NCBI GenBank assembly: GCA_000320605.2
Contig: KB445792.1
Coordinates: forward strand, 1,183,581 to 1,247,580
Length of the DNA stretch: 64,000 nucleotides
Reading direction: 5' to 3'
Source: Gelatoporia subvermispora B
Taxonomy: Eukaryota > Basidiomycota > Agaricomycetes > Polyporales > Gelatoporiaceae
Shown here: in pieces, positions 47,273 through 58,915 of the stretch
Layout of the letters: each line of letters begins with the position of its first letter
Numbering within the stretch: position 1 is the stretch's first letter
The notes under the pieces: model-generated
Told to the model about the DNA's origin: nothing
Database searches by the model: none
What the model saw: only the letters and a program-made list of their open reading frames with translations
Position numbers and translations under genes: made by a program

Positions 47273-49132
47273 ATGCTGAGAGTGTCCTCTCTGGGCCTCA
47301 TATATCATGACGCGTCACGCTCAGCATTCTCGCATCCTCGCCGGTTCATACAAAAAGTCGCTACCCACCAAATCACTCGCCAGAAGGTGCACCATGGTCG
47401 CAAGCACCGCGACCAATTTGACGAAGATGGCGTGGGTCGGTCGCAGGCGGTCGGACATGTCACGACAGCGAAGACCACCAGCCTTCATCTTGGTGTAGGG
47501 CATGCAGCTAGCCAAAAGGATAGCTCGGAATCGTCCCAGAAAACTCATGTGTCGAGAGCAGTTACCAAACGCAATCCATCGTTGCAGTCGGGGGAGAAGT
47601 CAAGGAAGAAGTCGGGGGAGAAGTCAGGGAAGACCTCTTCAAGCAAGAGACGCACAGCCAAGTCGCCGCCCACGACTCCGGGTCTATACCAGGATCTAGA
47701 AGAGAGCAAGCAGTTGACAGACGATTTACCCCGTCTTGACCAAGGCTCTCCGTTGCCATCCGACGCGCATTCGGCTATACGTTCGCGGCTCGAGAAGGTA
47801 ATGGCGGTTACCAAGTCTGTTGACGAAGCCTGGGACGCCTATCAGGCTTTGCTCAGTCTGCCGTATCGACCTGAAGTCCCACCCATCCCGTATGCTCGTT
47901 TGCATCGCACTGCACGTCTTCTGTCGTCAACTAGGCCGAAGACACGTCTAATTTTCCTTCGACTACTATCGATCCTGACGTGTCTTCACCGAACCGGGGG
48001 AGCAATCTATCAGTGGGAGTGGGATGCACTGATCGATTGTGCTGGGAAGGGCTGGCGTGTTACACGTATCGAAGATTTCCAGACTGCCCTGGATGTCTAC
48101 GGAGACATGGTCGCTCTCAGGGCTCCTGGAGCGACGTTCTTCCGCAATGATTCAATGTTGCTCACTGAACCTTCATCAATCCCTCTCCGTGAACCTGTCC
48201 GTCCCGGTATTGTCACCTATACGACCCTTGTCAACATTGCCGGTCGAACCTTGGATCCCGTCACTGTACAGCGCGCCATGTCGATTCTCCAAGCATCTGG
48301 TTTTCCCCCCAATCGCATCACCTACCTCGCACTTATCCGGTTCTATACACGAACAGACGATCTGTTCGGCGTGCGCGAAATGATACAGCGAATGCAGACC
48401 AACGGCTTCGAGCTCGGGATAGACGGAACAAATGCATGCATCTGGGCATTCGGACGAAAGGGACGGTTGGATGTGGCATCCTCGATATATCGCATCCTCC
48501 GACATCGCATTGTCCCCGAGGACGAAGCTGGGAAACACGAGCTGGACCTTGCCTATAAGCGTCTTTCTGCGGACGGCATACCCATTACAGACGACTTGAT
48601 ACCCGATCGGACGACATACTACACCCTCATCCAAGTCTATTCCTACCATGGCGATCTCGTTAAATGCCTACAAATCTTCATGGACATGTTGAGGACGCCC
48701 TCCAGGGTCGGGATTAGAGGGTCCAAACCCACCACCTCAAATACAGCAGACCCAGACCTTTCCTCGCCCACACTTCCTGCATTCCGTGCTATATTTCTGG
48801 GTTTTGCTCGTCACGGGCAACGGATTGATCCCGCAAGTCATTCGAGTAGCTTGACTAGTCGTCTCACGCGTACGGCTTGGACCTTGGACAACCTGGAAAG
48901 TTTGTTTCAGAGCTTTGTTACTCTGCCGCACGATACGAACCCAAGTGCAAGGACGATCTACTGGCTTTTGAGAGCGTACGCGATCACCAGCGGCAACGAT
49001 GTTAACAGACTTCGCTCGGCCTGGGACAGAGTCGCGAAGAGGTTTGGTTCTGATTGGGGAGGGAGGTTGGAGCGCCTTAGGCAGGAGTTATTCACCCCGG
49101 GCCAAGATGATACAACAGACCAGAATGGGTAA
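47273..49132 (+). CDS. Pentatricopeptide-repeat protein, probably mitochondrial
   Basis: One intron-less frame of about 619 residues. The N-terminus (MLRVSSLGLIYHDASRSAF) is basic and amphipathic, fitting a mitochondrial presequence, and a Lys/Ser-rich linker follows (SGEKSRKKSGEKSGKTSSSK). From residue 180 on there are helical repeats of PPR type: RPGIVTYTTLVNIAGRTLDP, FPPNRITYLALIRFYTRTDD, DGTNACIWAFGRKGRLDVAS and PDRTTYYTLIQVYSYHGDLV. P-N/D-TYT-LI signatures lie about 35 residues apart, and more divergent ones follow. PPR proteins bind organellar RNA and act in its processing, stability or translation. The target is unknown. It is convergent with the AMMECR1 gene. Confidence 0.82.
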   Translation: MLRVSSLGLIYHDASRSAFSHPRRFIQKVATHQITRQKVHHGRKHRDQFDEDGVGRSQAVGHVTTAKTTSLHLGVGHAASQKDSSESSQKTHVSRAVTKRNPSLQSGEKSRKKSGEKSGKTSSSKRRTAKSPPTTPGLYQDLEESKQLTDDLPRLDQGSPLPSDAHSAIRSRLEKVMAVTKSVDEAWDAYQALLSLPYRPEVPPIPYARLHRTARLLSSTRPKTRLIFLRLLSILTCLHRTGGAIYQWEWDALIDCAGKGWRVTRIEDFQTALDVYGDMVALRAPGATFFRNDSMLLTEPSSIPLREPVRPGIVTYTTLVNIAGRTLDPVTVQRAMSILQASGFPPNRITYLALIRFYTRTDDLFGVREMIQRMQTNGFELGIDGTNACIWAFGRKGRLDVASSIYRILRHRIVPEDEAGKHELDLAYKRLSADGIPITDDLIPDRTTYYTLIQVYSYHGDLVKCLQIFMDMLRTPSRVGIRGSKPTTSNTADPDLSSPTLPAFRAIFLGFARHGQRIDPASHSSSLTSRLTRTAWTLDNLESLFQSFVTLPHDTNPSARTIYWLLRAYAITSGNDVNRLRSAWDRVAKRFGSDWGGRLERLRQELFTPGQDDTTDQNG

Positions 49133-49211
49133 TGTATACAGCACACTGTTATTACACAGCGCGCTCTACTATCCTATCCTACAACCGCAAGTTTGCGAGA
49201 TCTGAGGCGCC

Positions 49212-50042
49212 TTACACCTCGCCACCGTTCTCCTTCCTCCAACGGACATACTCCTCCCAAGTGACCAGACACTTCCGGCTTTGGTAGCGCCGCAGCTTAA
49301 CGCTTCGCCGAAGATCCTCGGTGATGCGGCCGGACCAACCCGCCTTGCGAATGGCGCTATCGACCGTCTCAATCTTAGTCCAGCCCTGCTCAGGCGCGAT
49401 CTGCGGGAGGTATGTAGCGGAGAAGGAATGCTTCAGAGTACTACGGGTGGGTATCGTCAAGGACGACGACAAGGGAGAGGGTGCAGAGGAGGGCGAAGGA
49501 GAGGCCGGTAGCAGCGACGGGTGTGGAAATGTGATATGGATGCCGTGAACGCCGATAGTCCAGTCTAGATAGTTGGCAGCATCCTCAAAGTCGGTGAGAA
49601 GAGATATCCTACAATCTAGTTATATTTGGCGAGCGGTGCACGAGGATCGTACATACCCGCATTCTAAGGTTTCGAGCTCGTACTCTTGTATTCTCCTGAA
49701 TCTAGAATCATGAAAAGCACTGACAAGTGCATATTCTGCCAGGCCTGCAAGCAGGGGTTGAGGCTCGAAGGTCCCTATGCAGCCTCTTAGCTTGGAGGCC
49801 CGCCCAGGTCGAGAAGGCTGCGTGTTCCAAGTAACAAAGAGAGGGCTGATAGTGGTCAATTCGAGGATACTCTTATCGCGAATGGACGCAACGCACTATT
49901 TCTCATCTGGAAATTGAGGGGGTATAGGCTTCTTGGATGTGAGAGTACAGAAAAGGGCATCAAAGCTGTGAAAACAATGCTCAGGGAGACAGATCTGGCC
50001 GCCGTCCTCGGTTGCAGGAGGGCCTGGGGGAACAAGAGACAT
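49212..50042 (-). CDS. AMMECR1-domain protein
   Basis: Three exons, about 230 residues, from ATG at 50042-50040. It begins MSLVPPGPPATEDGGQICLP, then EHCFHSFDALFCTLT and PPQFPDEKYPLFVTWNT. The family hallmark RGCIGTF is present as KLRGCIGTFEPQPLLAGL, followed by EYALVSAFHDSRFRRIQEYE and the strand LETLECGISLLTDFEDA. The C-terminus has STLKHSFSATYLPQIAPEQG, a WTKIETVDSAIRKAGWSG block, and ends RYQSRKCLVTWEEY. A Ser-Pro repeat loop is inserted after GIHITFPHPSLLPASP. AMMECR1 proteins are conserved from archaea to man but their molecular activity is not established. Intact. Upstream 50043-50225 could hold a longer leader. Confidence 0.88.
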
Positions 50043-50225
50043 GGTCGTAGTATAGCCAGGAGCTGCAAAGGTTGCCCGCTGTGCGTGCCTCTGCGAGATA
50101 GAGGAGGACGCCGACGAGGAGCTGCGCAACTGAGGACAAACCTGCGGGAGCTCGACCCTTCGGCCTATTCCACTGGGCGCTGCTTCATTTCAGGGCAAGT
50201 TGCCTTTTGTGGAACTCTGTGCTAG

Positions 50226-50614
50226 GTTGCTGCGCTACCAGAACAGTAGGTTGGCCACAATTCGCAGCTTGTTCCGAGCCGTCCTCCCTGAGCGATAAAT
50301 GAACATCCGATTAATGTAATTGCCTCCAGGTAAGTGCACTATGGACATATGTTAAGGTATGCGGAAGGACAAGAATGAGATAACATCAGATATGGTATGG
50401 AGGGATATCCTAGTGAGCAGTGCTGCGAATGGGATGCGGATAGCGAAACTGCAAGCCGTGGTCATCAATCATAAGACATGGACAATGTGGACATAAACAA
50501 CAGCCAGAGTCTGTAAAGCAAGCAAGGAGAAAGCAGCGGCCATGACATGACAAAAATCATAAAGTGATGAGAGCATCGGAGTGGTGAGCAACGCCGAGAC
50601 GAATGTCCCTTGGG
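50226..50614. other. Spacer between AMMECR1 and Rab-like genes
   Basis: About 390 bp with the promoter of AMMECR1 and the 3' UTR of the GTPase gene. Nothing else recognised. Confidence 0.4.
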
Positions 50615-52016
50615 TCATGTCTGGCAACAGCTCCAGGAGGCCCCTGCGGCCGCGCGAGCCTTTTCCCGAGCTTCTTCTTCGTCTGCTTGAGCCGCCCACG
50701 CGGGTGTTGTAACAGGAGATAGGAATACGCTGTCTCGCCTTTTCATCTCATTTTCTCGCTCGATACTATCCTTTCGTGTGATAATAGCGGCTATCAGTGA
50801 GTCAAATAGGTGCTGAATACCTGCAAAGAAGTCTTCACGTAAACGACACTGCAATGTCTGCTACTAAAGGCGGCGATCACGTACCGACATCGTCCTTCGC
50901 GGAGACTTCGAAAAGCTCCATTCCTTTATGTAGACCCCACTCCTGATCGTCCGAGTCGTCGGCATCGTCATCGTCGTTCAGGCTGTTACTGGATTCATCT
51001 TGTAGTTCATTCCAGCCGCCTGCCCGAGGCCCAGAGCGTGAATAGCCGGAACGGACAGCTGCACTAGTCGAGCTTGCTCTCGGCAGGAGCAAGCCACCAC
51101 TTTTGGCTCTCGGGCGCGTGATGGCTGTGGTGTTCGAGCGCTGCAAAGCAGATGCGCCAGAGTCGACATAACAGTCGCGCTCAGGAGAAGGTGAGAGCGG
51201 AGACCGGGGAGTGGAGGATGTAGTTGTTGAGGTGGGTACGGAACGGATGCTGGTGAAGGAGGTGAAACGGGGTCGGATGTAGGAAAAGGTAGACGGTGCT
51301 GGTGGTGGTGGCGGGGGCGTTGGTGGTCTGGGTGGAGGGAACCATGTGTGCAGTGAGAGGCGGGCAAGGTCGGATGTGACCTGTCGATACGCGTGGAGGT
51401 CCGCTTTCGATCCAACAATATATATGATAAGATCAGGAGAACAGTTCTTCTTCAGCTCTGCGATGGCGCAACGAGGTATGAGTGTCAGCAAGTGCCACAA
51501 GTGCGAGTCCGGGGATGCAGACGGCACGAGCAAGATGAGGAGGGCACGCACCCTCTAACCAGCCTCGGATATCGTCAAAGCTCGATACATTCGTAATATC
51601 GTACAACAGTAGTGCAGCATTCGCCCCGCGATAATACATTGGTGCCTGCGGATTGTTATGACAACGAAAGCGGTAATAGGGGACAGAAGACTGACCATGC
51701 TCCGAAAACGCTCCTGACCGGCGGTATCCCATAGTTGCAATCTGACCTTAGTTCCGTCTACATGAACCTTCTTGGTAACGAAGAAGGCACCGGTCGTTGA
51801 TGTCGTGTTCTTTGGGTCAAACCTATTCTGGGTATATCTGTGCAACAAGCTCGTCTTGCCGACACCTGGAAAGAGGGGCGAAGTGAATCTGAGCGATCCC
51901 GATCGCGCGGAGAGTCGTGCGTACCTGTATTGCCCATAATGACAATCTTAGCATCGACACCCTGGTTGTACCTGGCCTTGCGGTAGGGGTCGATGCGTCC
52001 GTACTCTGCCATCATC
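50615..52016 (-). CDS. Rab-like small GTPase with a large C-terminal-half insertion
   Basis: Start [18 protein letters not shown] (ATG 52016-52014). G1 is [11 protein letters not shown], split by an intron. The effector loop is [16 protein letters not shown]3 is [15 protein letters not shown], then [19 protein letters not shown] and G4 is YIVGSKADL (Ser replaces the usual Asn of NKxD, as tolerated in Rab20/24-like members). After SLHTWF there is an insertion of roughly 140 residues: proline-rich ([13 protein letters not shown]), Ser/Thr-rich, then acidic ([15 protein letters not shown]). The fold then resumes with [11 protein letters not shown] (G5) and [11 protein letters not shown]. It ends SWSCCQT, a probable prenylation motif. 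Probably a membrane-traffic GTPase. The compartment is unknown. The insertion lies between helix alpha-4 and strand beta-6. Confidence 0.82.
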
Positions 52017-52359
52017 ACCAAGGACGACCTGGGCCTTGGAGCAGAGAGGGCCGCCTGTGAAGGCGAGGGTATGGAGGAAAGCAGTCGAAACGCTTAGTGG
52101 CAACTGTGGCAGCCCAAAGCACGGAGAAGTGCCAAGTTTGGCTCTGCTCGAAACGACCAGCAATACACGTGACCTCGGCCCGCTATCCAGGCGAACGGCT
52201 CCCGTTCAGCCTGTACGTACTCACTCCAGCCAACTCTGCACCCTCAATTCGGAACAAAACCACCTGACCGCAATTCATGTACCATGCACATATATTTTGG
52301 TGTACGTGGGACAACAATAGTCATAGCATGAAAAAGTCTCATAGCGCCCAAACGATCCC

Positions 52360-53075
52360 CTACTCCTGTGCCTGCACGGGGAACTCGAAGACGACGTCCT
52401 TGCCGGTCAGGCGACGGTATACGGACGAGAAGGAGTCGAGCTTGTACTCGAGCGACGTAGCGTCTTTTGAGTCAAGGAAGCTAAGTACCGAGTGATCTTG
52501 TGAGCCAACCATCACAATAAGCCAAAGAGTAATCGCTACGTACACCTTGAGGAGCTTGGAGCCATCGACGGCAACCCGTGTCCTCTTGCCGACGATCTCG
52601 GTGGGGAACACAAGGTCCTCGAGGATCTTCTCGTGGACGTTGGTCAGGGTGCGGCTGCGGGGGCGCTTCTGCTTCACCCGCGAGTTGCGCGTCGGCTTGG
52701 GCAGCACTCGGCGCTGAGCAACGAAGACGACATGGCGGTCCGAGAACTTCTTCTCGAGCTCACGGGTCAGCCTGTTGCGAATAGACCGTCAATCCTCCGC
52801 CCTTTAGACCAGAACTGCAGCACCACTGCACACCTCTGCTGGACCTTGTGGAACGCCTTCAGCTGGGGGACGGGAACGAAGATGACGATGGCCTTCTTGC
52901 CACCGCGGACGTCAACCTCGCGCGCCGCAGAGATTTGGAGGGGACGGAGCTCCGCCTTGAGCTCGGGAACATTGGTTTCGAGGTCAATCAGCGCCTGGGC
53001 GACGCTGACCTCGGTTTCATCGGGGGCAGTCCTGGGGGCATTGGCCGTGCGGAAGATCTTGTGTTGAACCGACAT
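52360..53075 (-). CDS. RPS7: 40S ribosomal protein S7
   Basis: Three coding exons, about 195-200 residues. Start [20 protein letters not shown] (ATG 53075-53073), then [60 protein letters not shown] and [20 protein letters not shown]. The last exon is [20 protein letters not shown] with [12 protein letters not shown] at the end (TAG 52362-52360). This is the eukaryotic eS7 family, part of the small subunit and needed for pre-18S processing. Length is normal. A pyrimidine-rich leader (53090-53260) may contain a 5' UTR intron. Confidence 0.96.
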
Positions 53076-53537
53076 CTTGAAGGTCAAGGTCCCTGTAGAC
53101 GAACGCGCCGGTCGTCAGCATCCGGACTGTATCGCATCCATCCATCCCTCTCTAGCCGATTCCACCACTCTTCCACCACACAGAACCATCCCAGCAGCAT
53201 CCAGAGCCCTTCAGAACAGCAATTCAGCATAGAATGTTACTCACCGAGCCTGTCGCCGTCGTCGAGTCCGTTGTCGGTGGGTTTTGCTGGGCTTTGGTAG
53301 CGCCTAGCCTGATCGACACGTGAACTGAGGATCTGGACCCCGGGCACCCCCACTTTCGGCGCTAAATGTGACCCCCTCATCTTAAACGCTTGTCCCTCCC
53401 GGTGTCTGCAGGTCCCCTACTGCTCGTACAGGGTGTCAGCCGAGGTTGTAATCTTTTCTCAGCTTCACAATATTGTCTAGGAAGTGTACATGCCCACGGG
53501 AAAACAGCGTGTGTCCATAGATATTAGCAGTGCCCTT
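53076..53537. promoter_or_regulatory. RPS7 promoter region and CNS1 3' UTR
   Basis: 462 bp without a supported gene. It has C/T-rich tracts such as CATCCATCCATCCCTCTCTAG typical of ribosomal-protein leaders. Confidence 0.4.
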
Positions 53538-54788
53538 CTAAGAACCATCCCTCAACTTCTTGAAGTCCTCTATCCACTTCATCTCTACATCTCCCTTGGG
53601 CAATACGGCGAAGGTGAGAGACCCATCCTTGAATTCGAGCCCATCTTTCGGCTGCCCGGGCTTCTCACGTGCAGCATTGCACACGTCTCTGAGCGTCATG
53701 TTCTTCCCTACCTTGAGCAGGCGCTTCCTGTGCGTCACGGCGTACACTGTCAGCCGCCCATTCACGTACTCCTGCTTCTTGTCCCAATCTGGTGGTGCGG
53801 CCTCCGGGGGGAACATGATGGCAAGATGTGCAGAAAATGGAGTGTCTTCGACGAAATTGGGAATAACGTCCGACGTCGCGTATTGTGGATACAAGAAGAG
53901 GACCGGCACTATCAATGTCTTGCCCGTCGGATCTTCCGGGTCGAAATGGGGCTCGTACGGTTGCTCAGAGGTATCGGATCTTGGTATCACGATAATGCTA
54001 TGCTCCTATGACCGTATCTTTACAAAATATCCACGATCCTGAGAAGCACAGTGCGTACCTCTAGAGCGGATTTAATGCGCTGCTTCATCGACAACTCTCT
54101 CTGCAGCTTCTCCTGACGCTCCCTGTCCCTCCTTTCTTTCGCAGCTTTCTCAGACGAGGCCTTCTCCCGTACGGACTTCACACTAGCGTTTTCCTGATCG
54201 AACTCTAGACAGTGATCACAGCAGTCAATTGCCTCATCGAGACGATCAAGGGCCAAGAGAGCAAGCGCAGATCGATAGTACGCTTTGGACGCTTTCGGGT
54301 TCGCCCCAATAGCTCTAGAGCAGTCCTTCAGAACAGAGCCGTAGTTTTCTTCCCGATGTAAGCAGTCAACGTAACATGGGCCTAGGCAAGGAAGTGTCCT
54401 CACTGAGCTCGAGGTTGCACGCTGCGCGATTGCACAACAGTGCTTCCAGGGTAGCTGAATCTGTAGGATTGGCATCTATGCCTTGTGTGTAGAAACCAAG
54501 GGCTTCCCGATACCGTTTCCCCTTGAAGTAGTCGTTGCCTTGTTCTTTGAAGTTCTGCGCGACCTCTACGCTACTGTAGTAAGAAAACAGTGCGACGTTC
54601 AGGTGCAGGGCCGACTTACCATCAGGAGTACCCTCGTAAGCCAGACTTTGTAACGCGCTGACGACAGAATTATCTGTGACGTCCTCCGGTAAGGACTGCA
54701 TGAAGAGCGGCACAGAATTGAAGGATGCGAGATGCTCGTCAAAATCGCGAGGCTGCGGCCCAATGGGCGCATCAGAGGTTCCAGCCAT
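53538..54788 (-). CDS. CNS1: Hsp90 co-chaperone CNS1 (TTC4-type TPR protein)
   Basis: Four exons, about 380-390 residues, from ATG 54788-54786 to TGA 53538. The N-terminus (PRDFDEHLASFNSVPLFMQS) resembles Cns1. The TPR block follows: EVAQNFKEQGNDYFKGKRYR, EALGFYTQGIDANP, LLCNRAACNLELSENYGSVL and KDCSRAIGANPKASKAYYRS. A coiled charged helix comes next (EKAAKERRDRERQEKLQREL). The C-terminal wheel domain contains TGKTLIVPVLFLYPQYATSD and EKPGQPKDGLEFKDGSLTFA. Cns1 clamps the EEVD ends of Hsp90/Hsp70 and is essential in yeast for eEF2 folding. Divergent to the L2HGDH gene with a 267-bp gap. Confidence 0.92.
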
Positions 54789-55055
54789 GAGTGTAGAGAT
54801 TTTTCGTATGTATAAGGTAGCGCAGTATGAGAGATGTCGCAAGGAGATGAATGAGCCCGCAATATGCTCTGGAGAGGATGTGCGAGACTTGTGCGGGATG
54901 GCGGTCGCTCGCAAAGTTGTAGCCGAGCGGACCGATCGCGATTCCGAGTTTGCGATGTGACGTCAGGACGATCGCGTCTTGTCTGTGCCTGCCTGTGCCT
55001 CGTCCATCTCAGCTAGCTCCCTGCCAGCTCTTCCAACTTGCCACGCTACGCCATC
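54789..55055. promoter_or_regulatory. Divergent promoter of CNS1 and the L-2-hydroxyglutarate dehydrogenase gene
   Basis: 267 bp between the two start codons. It includes GTGACGTCA-like TGTGACGTCAGG at 54956-54967, a palindromic CRE/ATF-type site that could be functional. Confidence 0.45.
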
Positions 55056-56596
55056 ATGTCGGCGCAGGCTACAGCTCGCTATGGCCTGGCTGCTGCTCTG
55101 AACAGCGCAGGGAAATATAGGTACAAGTCGCCTGAATCTGTCATAGATTACCTGGTCGTCGGGGGTGGTAAGCCATGGCCCAAGGTCATCGCAATAACGA
55201 CATGGCGGTATTGACTGGTTTACAGGGGTCGTAGGCCTGGCCGTGGCGCGACGTCTGACACAGCGTTTCCCGTCAAAGACCGTATTCTTAGTCGAACGAC
55301 ACGACAGTGTGGGTCAAGAGACCAGGTATGCAGGCCAGCGTCTAATTTCCTTGCACTCGCATTCACCTTGCGCTCTCCCGCAGCTCGAGGAACTCTGAGG
55401 TTATTCATGCAGGTTAATATGCGAACTTCTCGTCGCTCTGGACACCTTCCTGAATACATCCAGGTCTCTACTATCCCATCGATTCTCTCAAGACACGACT
55501 ATGCGTCCGTGGCAGAGAGATGCTTTACGAGCATTGCTCAAGACATGATATACCCCACCGCAAGTCCGGCAAGCTTGTCGTCGCCAGACGGGACCAACGC
55601 GCTTACATCGAGAACCTCCACGCCAAAGCCAAGCAAATCGTTTGGCCGTCCGGCTCACAGTCGTCTAGCAGCCTGAAGACAGCGGTCCCCACACAGCTCA
55701 TCAACGGAGACAGAGCACGCGAGCTGGAACCTGATCTCAGCACCAGTATCGAGGCTGCATTGCTGAGCCCTGAGACTGGTATCCTTGACACGCACGCATA
55801 CATGGAGAGCCTAGAGAAAGACATTGACGAGTCCGACGGCGGCGACATCGCGTACAAGACTAGCGTCGTACGAGTGGATCCCGCCCCTCCCAATGCAGGC
55901 GAGAGCGGCTGGGTCGTGCAGACAGTCACTGGCGATGCTGAAGAAAGCGACGTGATGCTCGCGAGAACAGTGATCAACAGCTCCGGGTTGTCTGCGCACT
56001 TGGCCTTGAACTCGCTGTTACCCAAGGAATCTCGTATACCCATGTACTACGCTCGCGGTTCGTACGCATCGTACCATGGTCCCGGCGCATCTCACATCTC
56101 GCACCTCATCTACCCTTGTCCTGATGCGGGGGAGTCAAGCTATTCGTTCCAGTCGCTGGGTACGCACTTGACGTTCGACATGCAAGGCAAGATCAGGTTT
56201 GGGCCAGATTTGGACTGGCTCACACCACCGAAGGAGGGAGAGGAGTCGGATCCTGATTTCTGGAACAGTCATCTCACCCCAGATGACTCCAAGATTCAGA
56301 TAATGCATCAGGCGGTGCAGGAATACCTCCCGGGGGTTGACCTTGATGGATTCCAGCCGGATTACTGTGGCATCCGGCCAAAACTGACAGGCCCTGGAGG
56401 TGGCTTCAGGGATTTCGTCTTCCGTACCGACCGCCCTGATGACTTCGGTGGAGTAGCGACCGGTGGGGACAGTCCAGGGCGACCGCTGATCAGTTTGATG
56501 GGCATCGAAAGCCCCGGACTGACATCCAGTCTAGCGATAGCAGAGCTGGTTGTCGACGAGATGCTTTGCAGGAGAGAAGGACATATACCAGAGTAG
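55056..56596 (+). CDS. L-2-hydroxyglutarate dehydrogenase-like FAD oxidoreductase
   Basis: About 455 residues in four exons, one of only 29 nt. Start MSAQATARYGLAAALNSAGK (ATG 55056). The Rossmann motif DYLVVGGGVVGLAVARRL is split by an intron. It is followed by FLVERHDSVGQETSSRNSEV and IHAGLYYPIDSLKTRLCVRG, the L2HGDH/DAO hallmark. Later come SPETGILDTHAYMESL, NSSGLSAHLALN, YCGIRPKLTGPGGGFRDFVF and the end LISLMGIESPGLTSSLAIAE. The enzyme oxidises L-2-hydroxyglutarate to 2-oxoglutarate, normally in mitochondria, and the first 25 residues are compatible with a presequence. All family motifs present. Confidence 0.9.
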
Positions 56597-56640
56597 ATCT
56601 AGGAGATTGTGTATATTGTAGGCACATACAAGAGAAGATA

Positions 56641-57284
56641 CTATGCGGACGGTCCCTCCCGCGCTGAGACCTTGGGGGTCCAGGACTCATACTTCGGACG
56701 AGTAGTGTTGTACGACCTGTAAGCGCCCCGAGTGCCGGTCAAGTTCTCGACCCAGGGCTGAGACCAAAGTGTGTAAGATGCTGAGCAGCCAATCCCGGAG
56801 AGGAAGCACTCACGGCCTTCCACGGGGGAGTGAGGTTTTGCATGATGCGGTCCTCGGGAGGGGGGTCCTTACGGATGTGCGAAACCCATGAGTGCCATTC
56901 GGCAGGAACTTGGGTCGTGTTGTACTCATGCTGTAGGCCTATGTCAGATGATAGCGAATGCACATAGTAGATTGAAGGCCAACTTGAGCATAATCCACCC
57001 ATCGGTGACGACCTATGGAGCATACAGGATCAGTTCTCGCGCTCATTGGGTAGGTCACTTTTATTGCGCACCAGGAACCTCTTCCTCCGGGTTCATGTTC
57101 TCGAAATACCGGTTGCCAAACCTGTATGGACAGTTGAAGAGCATGGTCGATAGATGTTAATTACGACTCACTGGTCCTTGCCAACTTGTCGGCCGACCTT
57201 GACATCACCGATGTACTGCAGCTGATGCCAGTACTCCTTGAATCCAACCCGTTGGATTTTCTTGACCCACCTCAGCAAGGACAT
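56641..57284 (-). CDS. NDUFA12: NADH:ubiquinone oxidoreductase accessory subunit NDUFA12 (B17.2)
   Basis: Four exons, about 150-160 residues. Start MSLLRWVKKIQRVGFKEYWH (ATG 57284-57282), QLQYIGDVKVGRQVGKDQ, then FGNRYFENMNPEEEVPGA, TQVPAEWHSWVSHIRKDPPP with EDRIMQNLTPPWK, and last exon ENLTGTRGAYRSYNTTRPKY with ESWTPKV, stop TAG 56643-56641. It matches the whole NDUFA12 family pattern. It belongs to mitochondrial respiratory complex I and should be imported without a cleaved presequence. Convergent with the L2HGDH gene, only 45 bp apart. Confidence 0.9.
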
Positions 57285-57859
57285 GGCGCGAGATGGTCTT
57301 TAGACGTGACGTTCCGTCGAGGTGAGCAGCACTGGCCCACTGGGAGCCCTCCCAAGCGCCGAACAGCTAAACTGCAGCAAACGAACCAGTTCACTTCGGC
57401 CCGGACTGGGTTCGCTAGCGCTACAAGTAGTGGTGGCAGCAGACGGCCCGCTCACACACTTCGTCTCGGACTTCGGGGGCATGCTCACTGCTCACAGAGC
57501 CGGGATGACACAAATTCGATACCACAGCTTTGTCTTCATTTCACAAACAACAAATGAAATGCCTAGTCACCGTCGGCCAACGTTTCATATTCCGTACTGC
57601 GAGTATGATATCTGGAGTCTGAACGTGAACCATCGCACCCCCGCCGTATGTGACTAGTCGATTCGTCTCACGCCGGGTGCCCCTGGGAGTCGTTGATATC
57701 TATATCTTAAGGCAAATCCGCCTAATCAGAGCCGCCGTATACGCATGGTCTGCAAGATGTTACACGATGTCGGCGGGATCCGAGTTCCTTTGTCTGCTCA
57801 GCTATATAAATGTACTGAACGAAGGCAATCTCTGGCAAGGCATCTCCCCCTGTTCTGCT
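57285..57859. other. Spacer between NDUFA12 and the hydrolase
   Basis: 575 bp carrying promoters for both divergent genes. Open frames here give no recognisable protein. The plus-strand frame running into the hydrolase upstream of 57860 has no homology-like features and is taken as leader. Confidence 0.4.
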
Positions 57860-58915
57860 ATGACCGTTCCAATTACCGAAGGATTTGTTGATTTCGACGT
57901 GCCGTCCGCGGGACAGCCGTGCAAGACCTGGTACAAGGTCTTTGGTGACCTGAATGCGGGTACACCCCTCGTCGGTCTGCACGGCGGGCCCGGAGCTGTA
58001 CATGATTACCTGCTTTCTATAGCCGACATTGCCACGACACACAAAATTCCAGTGGTCCTCTATGATCAGCTCGGGAACGGCCACTCCACTCATCTCCGAG
58101 ACAAAGCGGGGGACACCTCGTTCTGGACGGAGCAGCTCTTCCTCGATGAGCTCGACAACCTGCTCACGCGCCTAGGGATCAAGGACAACTATACTGTCCT
58201 CGGGCATTCCTGGGGAGGCATGTTGGGAGCGAAACATGCTACCTTGAGCCCAAAAGGCCTGAGAGCGTTGATCATCTCGGACTCGCCGGCAAGCATGACG
58301 TTGTGGCTGGAGGCGGCGGCATCCTTGCTTGCCCAGCTCCCCCAAGATGTCCAGGTGAGCCAGATAGCAGTAAGAATGAAAAAGGCTGCGATTGCTGATC
58401 GGGATACCCAGGACACGCTGCGAAAGCACGAGGATGCGGGAACGACTGACTTCCAGGAATACAAAGATGCAATGAAAATATTCAACAGCCGCTTCGTTTG
58501 TAGACTTGACCCATTGCCGGAGGAAGTGAAGGCGTGCGACGATGCCCTTGATGCTGACCCAACGGTTTATCTCACCATGTGAGCATATTGTACATTCTAC
58601 TATGACCACAAGTCAAACATACACAGGAACGGTCCTTCCGAGTTTCACGTAATTGGGCCCTTGAAGAATTGGAGCATTGTCGACGACCTACACAAAATCC
58701 GTGTTCCAACTCTTCTCCTGAATGGCGAGTTCGATGAAGCTAAAGACAGCGTAGTGGTGCCTTTCTTCAATCTTATTCCGAGGGTGAAGTGGTACACATT
58801 CCCAAATTCTAGTCATATGCCGCAATGGGAAGCGAGGACGAAGTATGTGCAGGTCGTCGGGGACTTCCTCAAGGGACTGGGAACAATCGGTGGGGCGAGT
58901 TCTCAAGGACTCTAG
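57860..58915 (+). CDS. Proline iminopeptidase-like alpha/beta hydrolase
   Basis: Two exons split by a 48-nt intron near 58580-58626, about 335 residues. Start MTVPITEGFVDFDVPSAGQP chosen because family members begin near this point. An upstream in-frame ATG (57768) would add 30 odd residues. Motifs: oxyanion LVGLHGGPGAVHDYLL, YDQLGNGHSTHL, nucleophile elbow LGHSWGGMLG (Ser), LNGEFDEAKDSV (acid) and NSSHMPQWEA (His). This is peptidase family S33. It removes N-terminal proline from short peptides or hydrolyses related amides. The exact substrate is unknown. No signal peptide at the chosen start. Confidence 0.88.
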
